A stretch of 12,155 bases of DNA, taken from NCBI GenBank assembly GCA_027946555.1, contig JAPEVC010000446.1, positions 1 through 12,155 on the forward strand, given 5' to 3'. Below, piece after piece: positions 1 through 8,729 of the stretch (positions are counted from its first letter, which is position 1; every line of letters begins with the position of its first letter). The notes under the pieces were generated by a model. It worked only from the letters and a program-made list of their open reading frames with translations, was not told the DNA's origin and searched no databases. Position numbers and translations under genes: made by a program. This stretch comes from Gnomoniopsis sp. IMI 355080. Its lineage: Eukaryota > Ascomycota > Sordariomycetes > Diaporthales > Gnomoniaceae.

Positions 1-822
1 GGCTCTGAGGGGCCCGAAGGGGCGTGTTCATGGAGGGGGAGGTTAGTTTCCAGGGGCAGGCGGTTATGGGTGTTGTAAGTGAGCTCGCGTAGGAGCTTTT
101 CTATCGACGTCAGGCGTTCCTCGATCTGGTCGATTTTGCGCTCACTGTTTCGGTGGTTAGCATTGCGCATAGAGAGTCGATCCTCATATATATATATATA
201 TATATATTCAAGGGCGTTTTGAAAGCCTTTGACAAGGCATGAAGCCCGAGACAAATGAAGAAAGAGGTCAACAGACTATTGCGTAGATATCAAGACCCTT
301 TGCCTGGTCTCTTTGGGCTTCTGGCCGGCGCCAGTGGAGCTGCATTGGCGGTTTGCTATGCGACAGTTCGAGCATGGTGATTCTTTATCACAGCGAATCT
401 GAAGACAGAAAAGAAACACAACCGGCCGAGTCAGCTTCTAATTCGAGGTGACATACAGTCAGGTGGTGGATATGATTCCCTCCCCTGGGTTCCCACACCA
501 AAGGCATCCGCGGACAACAGTCTCAGGAGCCAAGAGAGACACTCACTTTCCGAATACGGCATTGGTCGCACTAACAAGAGACATCAGTCCTAATTGTTAC
601 GAAAATGAAAGTGGGTGAATTGATTGAGGGGAGGCACGGGGGCATGAAGATCCATTCCTGATGGAAACAGCGCCAAAAAGGTAGGTTTTAAAGAGAACAT
701 ACTGCTCGGGCAATGCCACTGTTGTTCGGGTCTGAGGCTCCTCCGGCCCCGCTGCTCCCTCCGGCCTCAGCATCGCTCACCCTCCGGGCCGCCTTGTCGC
801 CTGCGGTGTTACCGGTACCCAT
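1..822 (-). CDS. Zn(II)2Cys6 fungal transcription factor, N-terminal part (runs off left edge)
   Basis: A GAL4-type binuclear zinc cluster regulator, expected to act in the nucleus as a DNA-binding protein. The spliced minus-strand model is complement(join(<1..144,277..398,547..570,703..822)). Exon 1 starts at the ATG at 822 and encodes 40 Gly/Ala/Ser-rich residues ending GIARA, followed by a GTATGT donor. Exon 2 is only 24 bases (CDQCRIRK) before a GTGAGT donor. Exon 3 continues IRCDKESPCSNCRIANRQC. Together they give a perfect C-x2-C-x6-C-x5-C-x2-C-x6-C cluster at residues 41-67. The third junction (phase 2, codon TA|T) restores QYERKIDQIEERL, a linker and short coiled coil at about residues 90-110, as usual after this domain. 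The acceptor at 145 has a CTAAC branch point at 156-160. The middle-homology and activation regions lie outside the window. Target genes cannot be read from the sequence. The family call is very secure; the exact start is slightly less so. Confidence 0.9.
186..207. repeat. (AT)11 microsatellite in intron 3 of the Zn2Cys6 gene
   Basis: An uninterrupted run of 11 AT dinucleotides. It lies inside the modelled third intron (145..276) of the transcription factor gene, upstream of the branch point in transcript sense. It is probably neutral and length-variable. Confidence 0.9.
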
Positions 823-1782
823 TCTTCTTTCAAGAAGAGAAACCAAATTTTAAAGCATGAGCACGGACTAGGAGCGGAAACGGACGGACGGACGGAAGGC
901 GGTCGGTCCTTGGAACGGGCGGACGAGTCGGACAAAAGAGCAATTTGCTAGGGGGGGAAGACTCGGCTTTGGTCTTTTTTTGTTTTGGACGGAGGCGAGA
1001 TATGCAAATCGGATCCGAGGGTCGTGTATGGAACCTGCAAAGAGTCAAGGAACCAACAAAAAGAAACAAAGATACAAAAAAGCGGACAATGACGAGGCTT
1101 ATTCCGAACAGCCCAATGGCCTGGGTCGATTGAAGCCCGTTCTCCTCACAAGCAAGGAAAGCATGCAGCCAGGGTAACGTACTGCGGCGATATCAAGATG
1201 CCTGAGGGCGGAGGAGATGACAATCAAAGGAGAGAGTGCGGATGGATGGATTGCTGAGGCGGGGTCCGCGGGTGCCGAGGTTGTAATAACCACCAGAGGC
1301 CTGAGGCTCAAAGGGACGGATTGCAACCGCGTCACTTTTCCTGGTTGGCAAAGATAATAAATGAGTCAATCAAATATAATTGGTACCGTGAAATAATCGG
1401 ATGCAACATCAAGCGCGATAGATAAAAAGCCACCCCATCGCCGACTTGTCTCATCAGATAGTCGTTCTTTCTCCGGCTTGGACGAGGCAAAGAGGAAGTC
1501 TTTCGCGATTCGTCAGCGTGTTGCTCCAGCCCCAGGGTTCGTCCGCCCATTGGACCCTCGGCATCATCTTCCTTGATCCCTGTATTATTCACCACCCCCT
1601 ACTTAGATAACCTGTGTAAGTGATAAGTGAAAGACTACAACTGCCAGAGGGCATCATTTTAGGGGCCTTCAATTGGCAATTCTAAAATACATCAAATACT
1701 ACCACAGTCGGAGTGACATATACAGTGTAACCTGCTGAAGGACATCCAGCAGCTGATTTCCCCAGAAATTGCTTTTTCACCG

Positions 1783-1796
1783 CCTAGGTACCTAGG
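1783..1796. repeat. Perfect 14-bp palindrome CCTAGGTACCTAGG
   Basis: A perfect self-complementary 14-mer, followed directly by another TAGG unit. A related hairpin lies about 70 bases to the right. From memory, CCTAGGTA-type elements are scattered between genes in Sordariomycetes; their function is not established. Confidence 0.7.
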
Positions 1797-1868
1797 TAGG
1801 AACGGGATAACAGATACAGATTCACTTGGCAGGTCCGATCTCGCATTAGACACACTATGATGGAACGT

Positions 1869-1892
1869 ACCTGCCTAGGTAGGTAGGCAGGT
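1869..1892. repeat. Hairpin with 9-bp arms (ACCTGCCTA / TAGGCAGGT)
   Basis: Two perfectly complementary 9-base arms flank the 6-base loop GGTAGG. The sequence resembles the palindrome at 1783-1796, so the two look like copies of one intergenic repeat type. Confidence 0.7.
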
Positions 1893-3310
1893 TAGCAACC
1901 GCTCGCAGACGGCTTATTTGGATAGCTAATTGACTCACGACCGCCTTTGCTAACTCAGTCTGCGACATGTCGACCACAGATCTCGTCGAGTCCGGCTGAT
2001 TGTGTCGATGAAGCCGCCGAGTGGCAGGCAGTCTTTGGCAGGTCCAAGGGCATACGATTGTTTTCGATTTATAACGTCGAGATAAAGCCATTTAGATGGA
2101 TAATTTCACAGTGTAGCCCCGCAGCTATATAGTGTCTAGTGTTTTGCGACTCTTCAGTACAGGCTATCTACTTCGAGGTAATGGTACTGTGCGCTGTATA
2201 ACAAAAGCGTCGCGAACAAGATTGTTTGATCATGGATGCTGTCGAGAGGCGCATGATTGTGGCGAGTTGCTCTATTCCAGGTTTTTGAAATATGTAATAT
2301 TTGATTCTAGAAAACACTCAGGGTACTTCGCTCTGGGAGAAACGGCCAAACTAAGTGACTATGTTAATCCACGGATCATGCACTTGTAGATGGCAGGCTA
2401 AATGGGCAGGCGAATACGTAATCAATAATTTCGGACGTCTATATAAGGCAGGAAAAAGAGAAGATTAAGTCCGATGAAAACGGATTACATTCGTTGCGAG
2501 CTCCAAGCTTTTACATACAGACAATGAGCAATCATTAGAGACTAGTGTGGTGGAATGTGTATTGCTTTGCAAGATCTCGTGGAAAGAATGAACGATAGTA
2601 GCTTCTGATATGGAGATTCTGGTGTCGCATCATGACCTTAAGAAAGCATGGCAGGCTACCGAAGCATTGTATCCTTTTCGCCTTCGAGGACCTCGTGCTT
2701 GGATCGTACAGCATCGAGCACCACAGTGTTTCCCATGCCCACCCAACCTCACGGCCACGACGTCTCGCTGGCGAGCTCCGATGACAGACTCGTCAGCTGG
2801 CAGCATTATCGAGTGGTCGAGAGTCAGGCCGTCTCGTGGAGCATATGGGTTGTCTACGAAGTTATTGTTTGGACTGTTGGTTGCTACTTTGGTAGATGTT
2901 CAGCTGCAGGCTCCAGTGCAGCCTGGTCGACGGACTGGGACTCCACATCAGACTTGACGTCTATGTTGACTCAGTGTAGGTGGATGGCAAAGTGGCACAG
3001 CAACAGTCGGCGACTGCTTCATGGACTGCAATGTTGGAAGCGGTCCCATATGAACGCAGAACAGGAACAGCTAGGTGAGAGAATGTGATTTGCTTTTCGG
3101 GAGGAGTGACGGGCATGCAGGTAATTCATAAGGATTTCCATATCAGAAATTCCAAACGCCATTTTAAAGTTCCGAAACATTCTCGATCTTCACACGTAGC
3201 TCCTGATGCGATGGTCGACCCCTTCCTTCACAGAGGGACCCCCTTCTTACTGGACACACATGTGCTCCTGGAAAAGATGTCTACCCACTACCGTGTTGTC
3301 GCCGGGGACT

Positions 3311-3724
3311 TCATGTTGAGATGAAGCTCGAGTGGATGTAGGGTCCTCCGGCACTCGCGTTGAAATTCCACGATTGGTTAGAGATAGACCCCTGTCCTAA
3401 GAGATATGGTCCGTGCCGACGTCAGCAGTTCACGAGGCTGTAGCCTTGTAATAATTATCTACTAGCTACTTACATGCTCAGCGCATGCTACGAGAGTCAG
3501 ATTGGCGCCCGATTCAATGACTAAGTCGAAAAGATGACCCAGGAGGGAGAGGCTGTGATCGTGACTATGTAGATTGAATGTCACATTCGATTCGTAAAGC
3601 AGGCTGTTGCCACACTTGGGGCTACAGCGAGCCGGAGTCATCAAAGATTTGCTTTGTGTGTGAAACACTGCCAGACGCCCGCATTGTCGGGGACTCCAAA
3701 ATAATCAGAAATACTCTGGACCAT
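3311..3724 (-). CDS. Weak candidate: small three-exon gene or gene remnant, unknown function
   Basis: I do not recognise a family. A spliced minus-strand model, complement(join(3311..3391,3474..3621,3669..3724)), starts at the ATG at 3724 and stays in frame for 94 residues to a TGA at 3313-3311. The introns would be 47 bases (3622..3668, TAG acceptor) and 82 bases (3392..3473, perfect GTAAGT donor, GCTGAC branch-like site, CAG acceptor). The middle exon reads like ordinary protein (SLSLLGHLFDLVIESGANL), and the product would contain several N-x-S/T sites. Against it: no recognised domain, a very short first intron, no signal peptide, and an end-to-end position only 195 bases downstream of the monooxygenase stop. 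It may be a fragment of a decayed gene or a chance frame. Confidence 0.2.
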
Positions 3725-3919
3725 CCCAATATCTTCTACAATGCACAGCTAGTGCGCAGCTGCTCATTCTCAACGTTTTTTTTCAAAAGTGGAATTGGGA
3801 CCGGAGATTCAGTGGCAGAAACATAAATATTTGTTCTTCTGTCCAGGCACGAGATTCAATATTGTGTCAGGGCAAAATCGATTCCATGTAAGGAAGCATT
3901 GTACTCATTCAACCGGAGG

Positions 3920-5497
3920 TCATTTAGACAACTTCAAGTCCATCAAGGCAATGGCCTCATCCCGGTGCCTTCCCATGTCTAGGTCGAAAATGAAGTCCCA
4001 CGCCCTGGGCACCTTTGCCCTTAAAAGATCCAAGTCCAGTCCTGTCTCTTCATTCTTGCCAGTCATCCTAGTTAACAAGTGTCAGCCATAGATACAAAAT
4101 GAGCTCCTCGTCTCCGTCCTGAATACCAGCTGACTGTTCGTCTCATGAAAGGTACCGCACAACTCCACATAATGTTGACTTACCATGTTCCCATAAGTCG
4201 GCTTGCGTCGACTATGCGCTGGGTACGTGAAACTCGCACTTCACTATATGCATCCAGAGCGGCCTGTGCATCTGACGTCGTTTGGGAACGACCAAGAAGG
4301 GTGGAGAGTATGAGGCTGTCTTCCATACACATCCCGCTACCGGCGGCCATCCATGGTGTTGTGCAGTGGGCAGCATCGCCCATGACACAGAGGGGCCCAG
4401 ATGCGTAAGATGGAGCGTGCGGGTGCTCGAAGAAGTAAATGGCACAAGTTTTCGATTCAGTGCACAGTAACTACATTTGACATTAGTGTTTTAAGTCGCG
4501 AAATATGAGATTGGATCAGAACTTGCCTCCTTAACAGCCTGGCGAAGGTGCACCGGCCAATCCTTCCAGAGTGCTTGAAGCTCTTCGGCAGACACATCAC
4601 GGCTCCATGAACCGGATCCGACGGCCTGTTCGTCAAATCCAGTTACTACGAACTGCAACAACTGACCCTCACTGAGCAAGTTGTGCATTAGAAAAGTGCC
4701 ATTGCCGGTCCAAGCATACTCGCGTGCATCCTCAATGTCGACAGGCCCCTCGCCAATAAGAGCGCGACCTCTATCATACGATTGAAGCGTCCAGATTGCC
4801 CACCAGCCTGAGTTGACTGGCATAGCGGCAGGATGATCTTCCCCCAGAATAGTCTTTCGAACAAAGCTGTGCACACCATCTGCTCCAACGAGAATATCGC
4901 ATTCGTGAGTGGTACCATCAGTGCTGGGCATTTGCGTTAGCATTCCTTTGATTCTTGGCAGCAAATGCAAGGCGACTCCAAAATTACTCAAACGTAGTTT
5001 CAACCAAGATTAAGTTCAGTGCTGGAGTGAGGAAGGAATTTGGAAAGAACCTACAAATGTAGTATCACAGCATCTTTGGCATTGCGATCGATTGCGTGGA
5101 GCTTCTTCGAAGTATGCATGTGCTCCTCTGGAATGTCGGCCAAAAGCTCACGTAGGAAAGCGGCACGGTGGACAACGCGGTTGAAGTCTTGGCCACCATC
5201 CTCTTGGTCTCGATCTCTCTCAAACACCATCTTTTCTCTGCCTGGCCCCTCAGCGAGATACATTCGAGCGCCTTTCATTGATACAGCTCCAGCGCGCTCG
5301 AGACAGGGCAATGCCCCCATGAGATCAAGGGCCGCTAGAGCATTTCGGGTCGCTCCAACAGCAGCACCAGCCTCCTTGAATTCAGAAGCAGACTCGAAGA
5401 TGTGGACATCCAGATGGGAGTACTGAAGGAGAGCGTAGAGCAAGGACGCACCGGCCAAGCCGCCGCCTGAAATAGCAATGCGAATTTTGCGGTCCAT
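3920..5497 (-). CDS. FAD-dependent monooxygenase, salicylate hydroxylase-like
   Basis: A group A flavoprotein monooxygenase expected to hydroxylate an aromatic or related ring compound using FAD, NAD(P)H and O2. Substrate unknown. The model is complement(join(3920..4067,4184..4470,4527..4923,5055..5497)), 1275 bases, 424 residues, the usual family length. Motifs: dinucleotide-binding GGGLAG at residues 11-16 with E35 closing the second strand; RVVHR at 107-111; CDILVGADG at 156-164; GDAAH at 311-315 followed by P319. Intron 1 (4925-5054 plus base 4924) has a GTAGGT donor and a GCTAAC branch point, and its removal gives LHFTDGTTHECD. Intron 2 (4471-4526) uses a GC donor, giving AVKE-LLCTE in frame. 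Intron 3 (4068-4183) has GTAAGT and CTGAC. No signal peptide or membrane segment is seen. It is transcribed away from the Pth11-like gene across a shared 1-kb promoter. Secondary metabolism or aromatic catabolism are both possible. Confidence 0.92.
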
Positions 5498-5546
5498 CTT
5501 TCGACTTGGACCCCCGAAATATACAGATTAATGGATAGGTCCTAAG

Positions 5547-5552
5547 TATATA
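5547..5552 (-). promoter_or_regulatory. TATA-like element of the monooxygenase promoter
   Basis: TATATA lies 50-55 bases upstream of the monooxygenase ATG and directly downstream, in transcript sense, of the dyad at 5562-5599. The position suits a core promoter with a short leader; assigned by sequence only. Confidence 0.35.
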
Positions 5553-5561
5553 CGCACGCGA

Positions 5562-5599
5562 ATAAACAACGTAACACGTACGTGTCACATGTTGTTTAT
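5562..5599. promoter_or_regulatory. Long dyad symmetry upstream of the monooxygenase
   Basis: A perfect 12-bp palindrome ACACGTACGTGT (5574-5585) extends to 18 bp with one mismatch (5571-5588). It is flanked by the inverted arms ATAAACAAC (5562-5570) and GTTGTTTAT (5591-5599), so the whole element pairs with one mismatch and a two- to three-base bulge. It sits 65-102 bases before the monooxygenase start, next to the TATA-like box, where an operator would be expected. The arms resemble the forkhead core TGTTTA; the centre is a double ACGT motif. Binding is inference. Confidence 0.5.
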
Positions 5600-6508
5600 C
5601 AGTTGTGTGAGGAGGAAGGTCTTCGTACTTAGCTAGCCACGCAGGGCCGGCTAAACAAGCCTGCCATAATGAAACATTACAGGGTTATAGGCCGCGACAC
5701 AGCGTGTATTAAGTAGTTCACCCAACCGGCCCACGATTGCTGTGCCACACAATCCAATCTCCAACCGATGTGTCCAAAACCATATTTAGAGTCTAGCCAC
5801 CAGCCTATACTGCGTACCTATTTGCTAGCTATGACATTCCATGACATTTTCATGCTCAACAAGGGCATCTCTCAAAATACCTTAGTGATCGTAAATTGAC
5901 CTTTAAACCACTTTCTTGCACCAGCAATTGCGGGTGAATCCTTGCAGCCATCTATGGCTCGTCTCTTTCAGACCGGTGTGCACCGCCTTTTTTAATCATC
6001 AAGTTGGCAAATATTCGAGACATCATTCATATTCATGAAATCCTCAGAGGAGTAGCTGCAACGCAGTCCCACCAGTAAATGGAACTGAGCAGTCAGTCAA
6101 GGCTGATGGCATTCGTAGGCTATAATCAGTTCAAAGGCATCGCTGCTATGTCTCATCAAATGGAAGCTTTTTCTTCATATTCTAATATACCTTAATAACT
6201 TCTACAAGTATCCGTATCCATCAAAAGGTCATTCATTACGAAGCCACGTGAGAAGTTTGATGGCGTGGTAACATGGAGCGGCAGCCAGCGTTGCAATAGG
6301 ATTCTGCGTATCCACTTTCCTCGCAACAAGCTTAGCGAGATCCTACGCTGAAATGTATTTTACCCGATGTTTTTCGAGACCTCCCGGACTTGATCCTCAA
6401 AGTCTCCTTGGTCGGCGCCCATCCGTTGGCCCCCAACTGTGCCCTCTGACTATTGAAATTGGGTTAACATCAGATTGTGGCCATCTACGGTGAAGCTTGG
6501 TTGCCGCG

Positions 6509-8152
6509 ATGGCTTCCCTTGCTGGGATTGACCTGTGCCTCTTCCCAGCTGCCACGCCACCCTCAGGGGTCAGTTCAAACTTCATTGACCCTCCAACGTA
6601 TGCCCCAGCTATACTTGCGGTTTCCGTCGTGATGATGGCACTCTCCGTCTTCTGCACGACCGGTAGATTACTTGCCAACCGAAAACAATTACTCCGGAGC
6701 GACTGTAAGGGTTCTCCTGATTCTGTACCTGCCAAACGCAACAAGGGTGCCCCTTCGTTCCATTTACTGATCTGCTTGTAGATCTCAACTTGATGGCTCT
6801 CATCTTGTCTTTAGGCCAAGGTGGGACTTTGCTTGCCCGTATGCTTAGGACCTGTCCACATAATCAGCTACTCAGGGATGCAGCACCATCTGGGCTAACG
6901 ATGATAACAGAGCTCAAATTCGCACGCCACCAGTGGGATATACCAGCATGTTGGCTCATTGCAGGAAGTTATCAAAAGGTGAAGAGACACTTTACTATGC
7001 ATGATTTTCTTTGCTATTCAGCTACGCAAGCTGACTTCGCGGACGAACTAGCTACTCTACGCTCAGCAGATGATGCTTTTGCCAGGTCTCTTTTGCGCTA
7101 AAGCTTCTCTTCTGCTTCTTTTCCTCCAGATATTCAACACCAAAGGCCAGAGAAACAAAATGATGATCGTCGTTTGGACTGGCATGGCCGCCAACTTCCT
7201 GATATACTTTCCCAGCATTCCCATTCTCTCATATTACGGAGCTCCCAGTCCGGGTCAGAGTTGGGAGAACCTGACTCTAAGCTTGAAGCCTGAGAAATCA
7301 CTTGTCTGGGGCATAGTTCAATCCGCTCTGGTTATCGTTCTAGACTTGTACCTGTTTATCATCCCCCTGCCCGTTACGCTGCAGCTGCATATGCCCTGGA
7401 AGAGACGTCTTAAGCTGGCAGCCGTCTTCTCCACTGCGTTCATGTGAGTCCGATCCCAAGCTTGGCCAGGATCACCTGTCGACTGACGCAGTTTAAAAAT
7501 ATATAGGGGTGTGATTGCCAACATCTTATCTCTAGCATACAGGGTGAAGGAGTACAACAACCTGACAGATGCAACTTGGAGCCTTTATGCTCTTCTCCTT
7601 TGCACGTATGGCTGCCATCTTGAATACCTACCGAACTTGTTACTGGGGATGCCAGGCTATTACTAATGTGTTCTTTTATCCAACAGTGTGGTCGAGCTCA
7701 ACATAGCTATCATTGTCTGCTCCGTCCCCGGGCTTTCGAAGTTCCTCAAGACATTTGATTGGCAGTGGAGTCCTTTCAAGTCACTTCGGTCAAGATTCAG
7801 CAGCAGTCAGAAGCTGACGCGTAGCCCAGGGTCCTCTGGGCAACACAAATCTGACTCCTTTGGAGTTACACCAGATCGGGTGGCGATAGCCATGCAGCCG
7901 AAAACAGCTTCGATACACCGGAGCACAGTTTGCAATTCAGATCTCTCTCAGACTGACCGAGATGGATCTTGTCGCAGCAGTGTTCACCAACCGCCCCAGG
8001 ATGCTGAGGTATCAACCACTGAATTTGAACAAATATACAACTCCTGGGATCTAGACCCCTATCTAGATCGTGCAGGTACAAGGCACTCGATTCTATACGC
8101 TGGGGACATGGAGAATCATCCAGGGAAAACTGAAAGTCTTGAATCTGTGTGA
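6509..8152 (+). CDS. Pth11-like integral membrane protein (fungal rhodopsin-domain family)
   Basis: A seven-helix plasma-membrane protein of the Pezizomycotina Pth11-like/fungal rhodopsin-domain class, some members of which sense surface or chemical cues; ligand unknown. The model is join(6509..6704,6782..6838,6911..6978,7052..7443,7507..7605,7687..8152), 425 residues. All five introns (63-81 bases) have GT-AG ends and CTAAC, CTGAC or similar branch points, and all junctions keep frame. Likely helices: about 31-53, 66-84, 114-135, 144-166, 191-215, 227-250 and 262-284. Family-type segments are seen: MASLAGIDLC at the N-terminus, FARHQWDIPACW at 88-99, FLIYFPSIP at 156-164, and VVELNIAIIVCSVPG at 272-286 in the last helix. 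A hydrophilic Ser-rich tail of about 140 residues follows, presumably cytosolic. No CFEM cysteine domain precedes the helices. The ATG chosen is the first in frame with the family-like N-terminus. Coupling to G proteins is not known from sequence. Confidence 0.9.
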
Positions 8153-8391
8153 TCCCGCAGAACATGGGTGACATGGACGTCTACTGCATTAGCACTTCAT
8201 AGACCAGACTTTGGAATATGGCATCAGATGATTCTGATTTCAAGACTGTGCCCTGACTGTAACCGAAACGAGTGCCCGCTATATAAGAAAGGCCAGGACA
8301 GCGGGCAGTTCACCTATTTCCAATGCTTCAATACTGAAAAAGAGTGGGAAAAAAGGGAACCAAAACCACATTATCTAATTACGGCAGGAAA

Positions 8392-8397
8392 AATAAA
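8392..8397 (+). terminator. Possible polyadenylation signal AATAAA
   Basis: AATAAA in an A-rich run about 240 bases after the stop codon of the Pth11-like gene. It is a reasonable 3'-end signal, but fungal signals are loose and A-rich sequence produces this motif by chance. Confidence 0.3.
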
Positions 8398-8517
8398 AAA
8401 AAAGCCCCGGACCAGCGATATACATTATACATTGGCTCCTGTGTTCGGCATATCGCCGTGTTGTTAAATAGGTACCGTTACTAAGCGATATATTCCCCCA
8501 ATTTCGTGCTAGACACA

Positions 8518-8628
8518 ATGTTGCGCCTAACAATTAATATCGCCCGGGCAGGCGGCCGGGGTAATCGCGTAATCCGGCGATCGGCCGCGCGCATACCCTC
8601 GAACCTCAATTGTAGCTTGTATTTGTGA
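8518..8628 (+). other. Possible upstream ORF (36 codons) before the F-box gene
   Basis: An ATG at 8518 opens a 36-codon frame ending in TGA at 8626-8628, 101 bases before the F-box ATG. It would matter only if transcription starts upstream of 8518, which is unknown. The stretch is GC-rich and the peptide is Arg-rich. The 577-base gap between the two genes otherwise shows nothing distinct. Confidence 0.2.
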
Positions 8629-8729
8629 TATCCGCTCTTCAGCACACAACTCCTTGCGCCGGCATCCTGCGACCAAGAGGCAAACAAGGGAACTCGAGCA
8701 TCACAGCAGCCCTCGACGCGCAAATCACG

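Larger units (their letters stand above)
823..3310. other. Long intergenic stretch without a confident gene
   Basis: No reading frame here carries a recognisable domain. The first few hundred bases lie upstream of the minus-strand Zn2Cys6 gene start and must hold its promoter; a short GGAC-type tandem run sits at about 880-895. Two CCTAGGTA-type palindromes lie at 1783-1796 and 1869-1892. Between about 2640 and 3116 several short, coding-like minus-strand segments are open in different frames without a convincing splice path. They could be remnants of a decayed gene or chance. A plus-strand frame at 2648-3088 is open for 146 codons but is unusually tryptophan-rich, which argues for chance. 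Confidence 0.5.
5498..6508. promoter_or_regulatory. Shared divergent promoter region (monooxygenase / Pth11-like gene)
   Basis: About 1 kb separates the two divergent start codons and holds no convincing reading frame. Besides the dyad at 5562-5599 it contains a CCAAT box at 5754-5758 and a CACGTG E-box at 6245-6250. The remainder is AT-rich and unremarkable. Co-regulation of the two genes is plausible but not shown. Confidence 0.5.

Noticed and set aside
1332..1595. 87-codon minus-strand frame upstream of the Zn2Cys6 gene
   Set aside because: It opens with GTG rather than ATG and shows no domain; it lies in the expected promoter region of the regulator.
2648..3088. 146-codon plus-strand open frame
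   Set aside because: Unusually rich in Trp and Cys, no recognisable domain, no coding-type codon bias, and overlapped by equally plausible minus-strand frames; most likely a chance frame.
2603..3155. Similar 22-base stretches in inverted orientation (TTCTGATATGGA core), possible terminal inverted repeats
   Set aside because: Only 12 bases match exactly, which is expected by chance in 12 kb, and there are no target-site duplications or transposase remnants.
8590..8612. GGTTCGAG on the minus strand resembling a tRNA B box
   Set aside because: The B-box consensus is not completed and no A box or cloverleaf arms fit around it.
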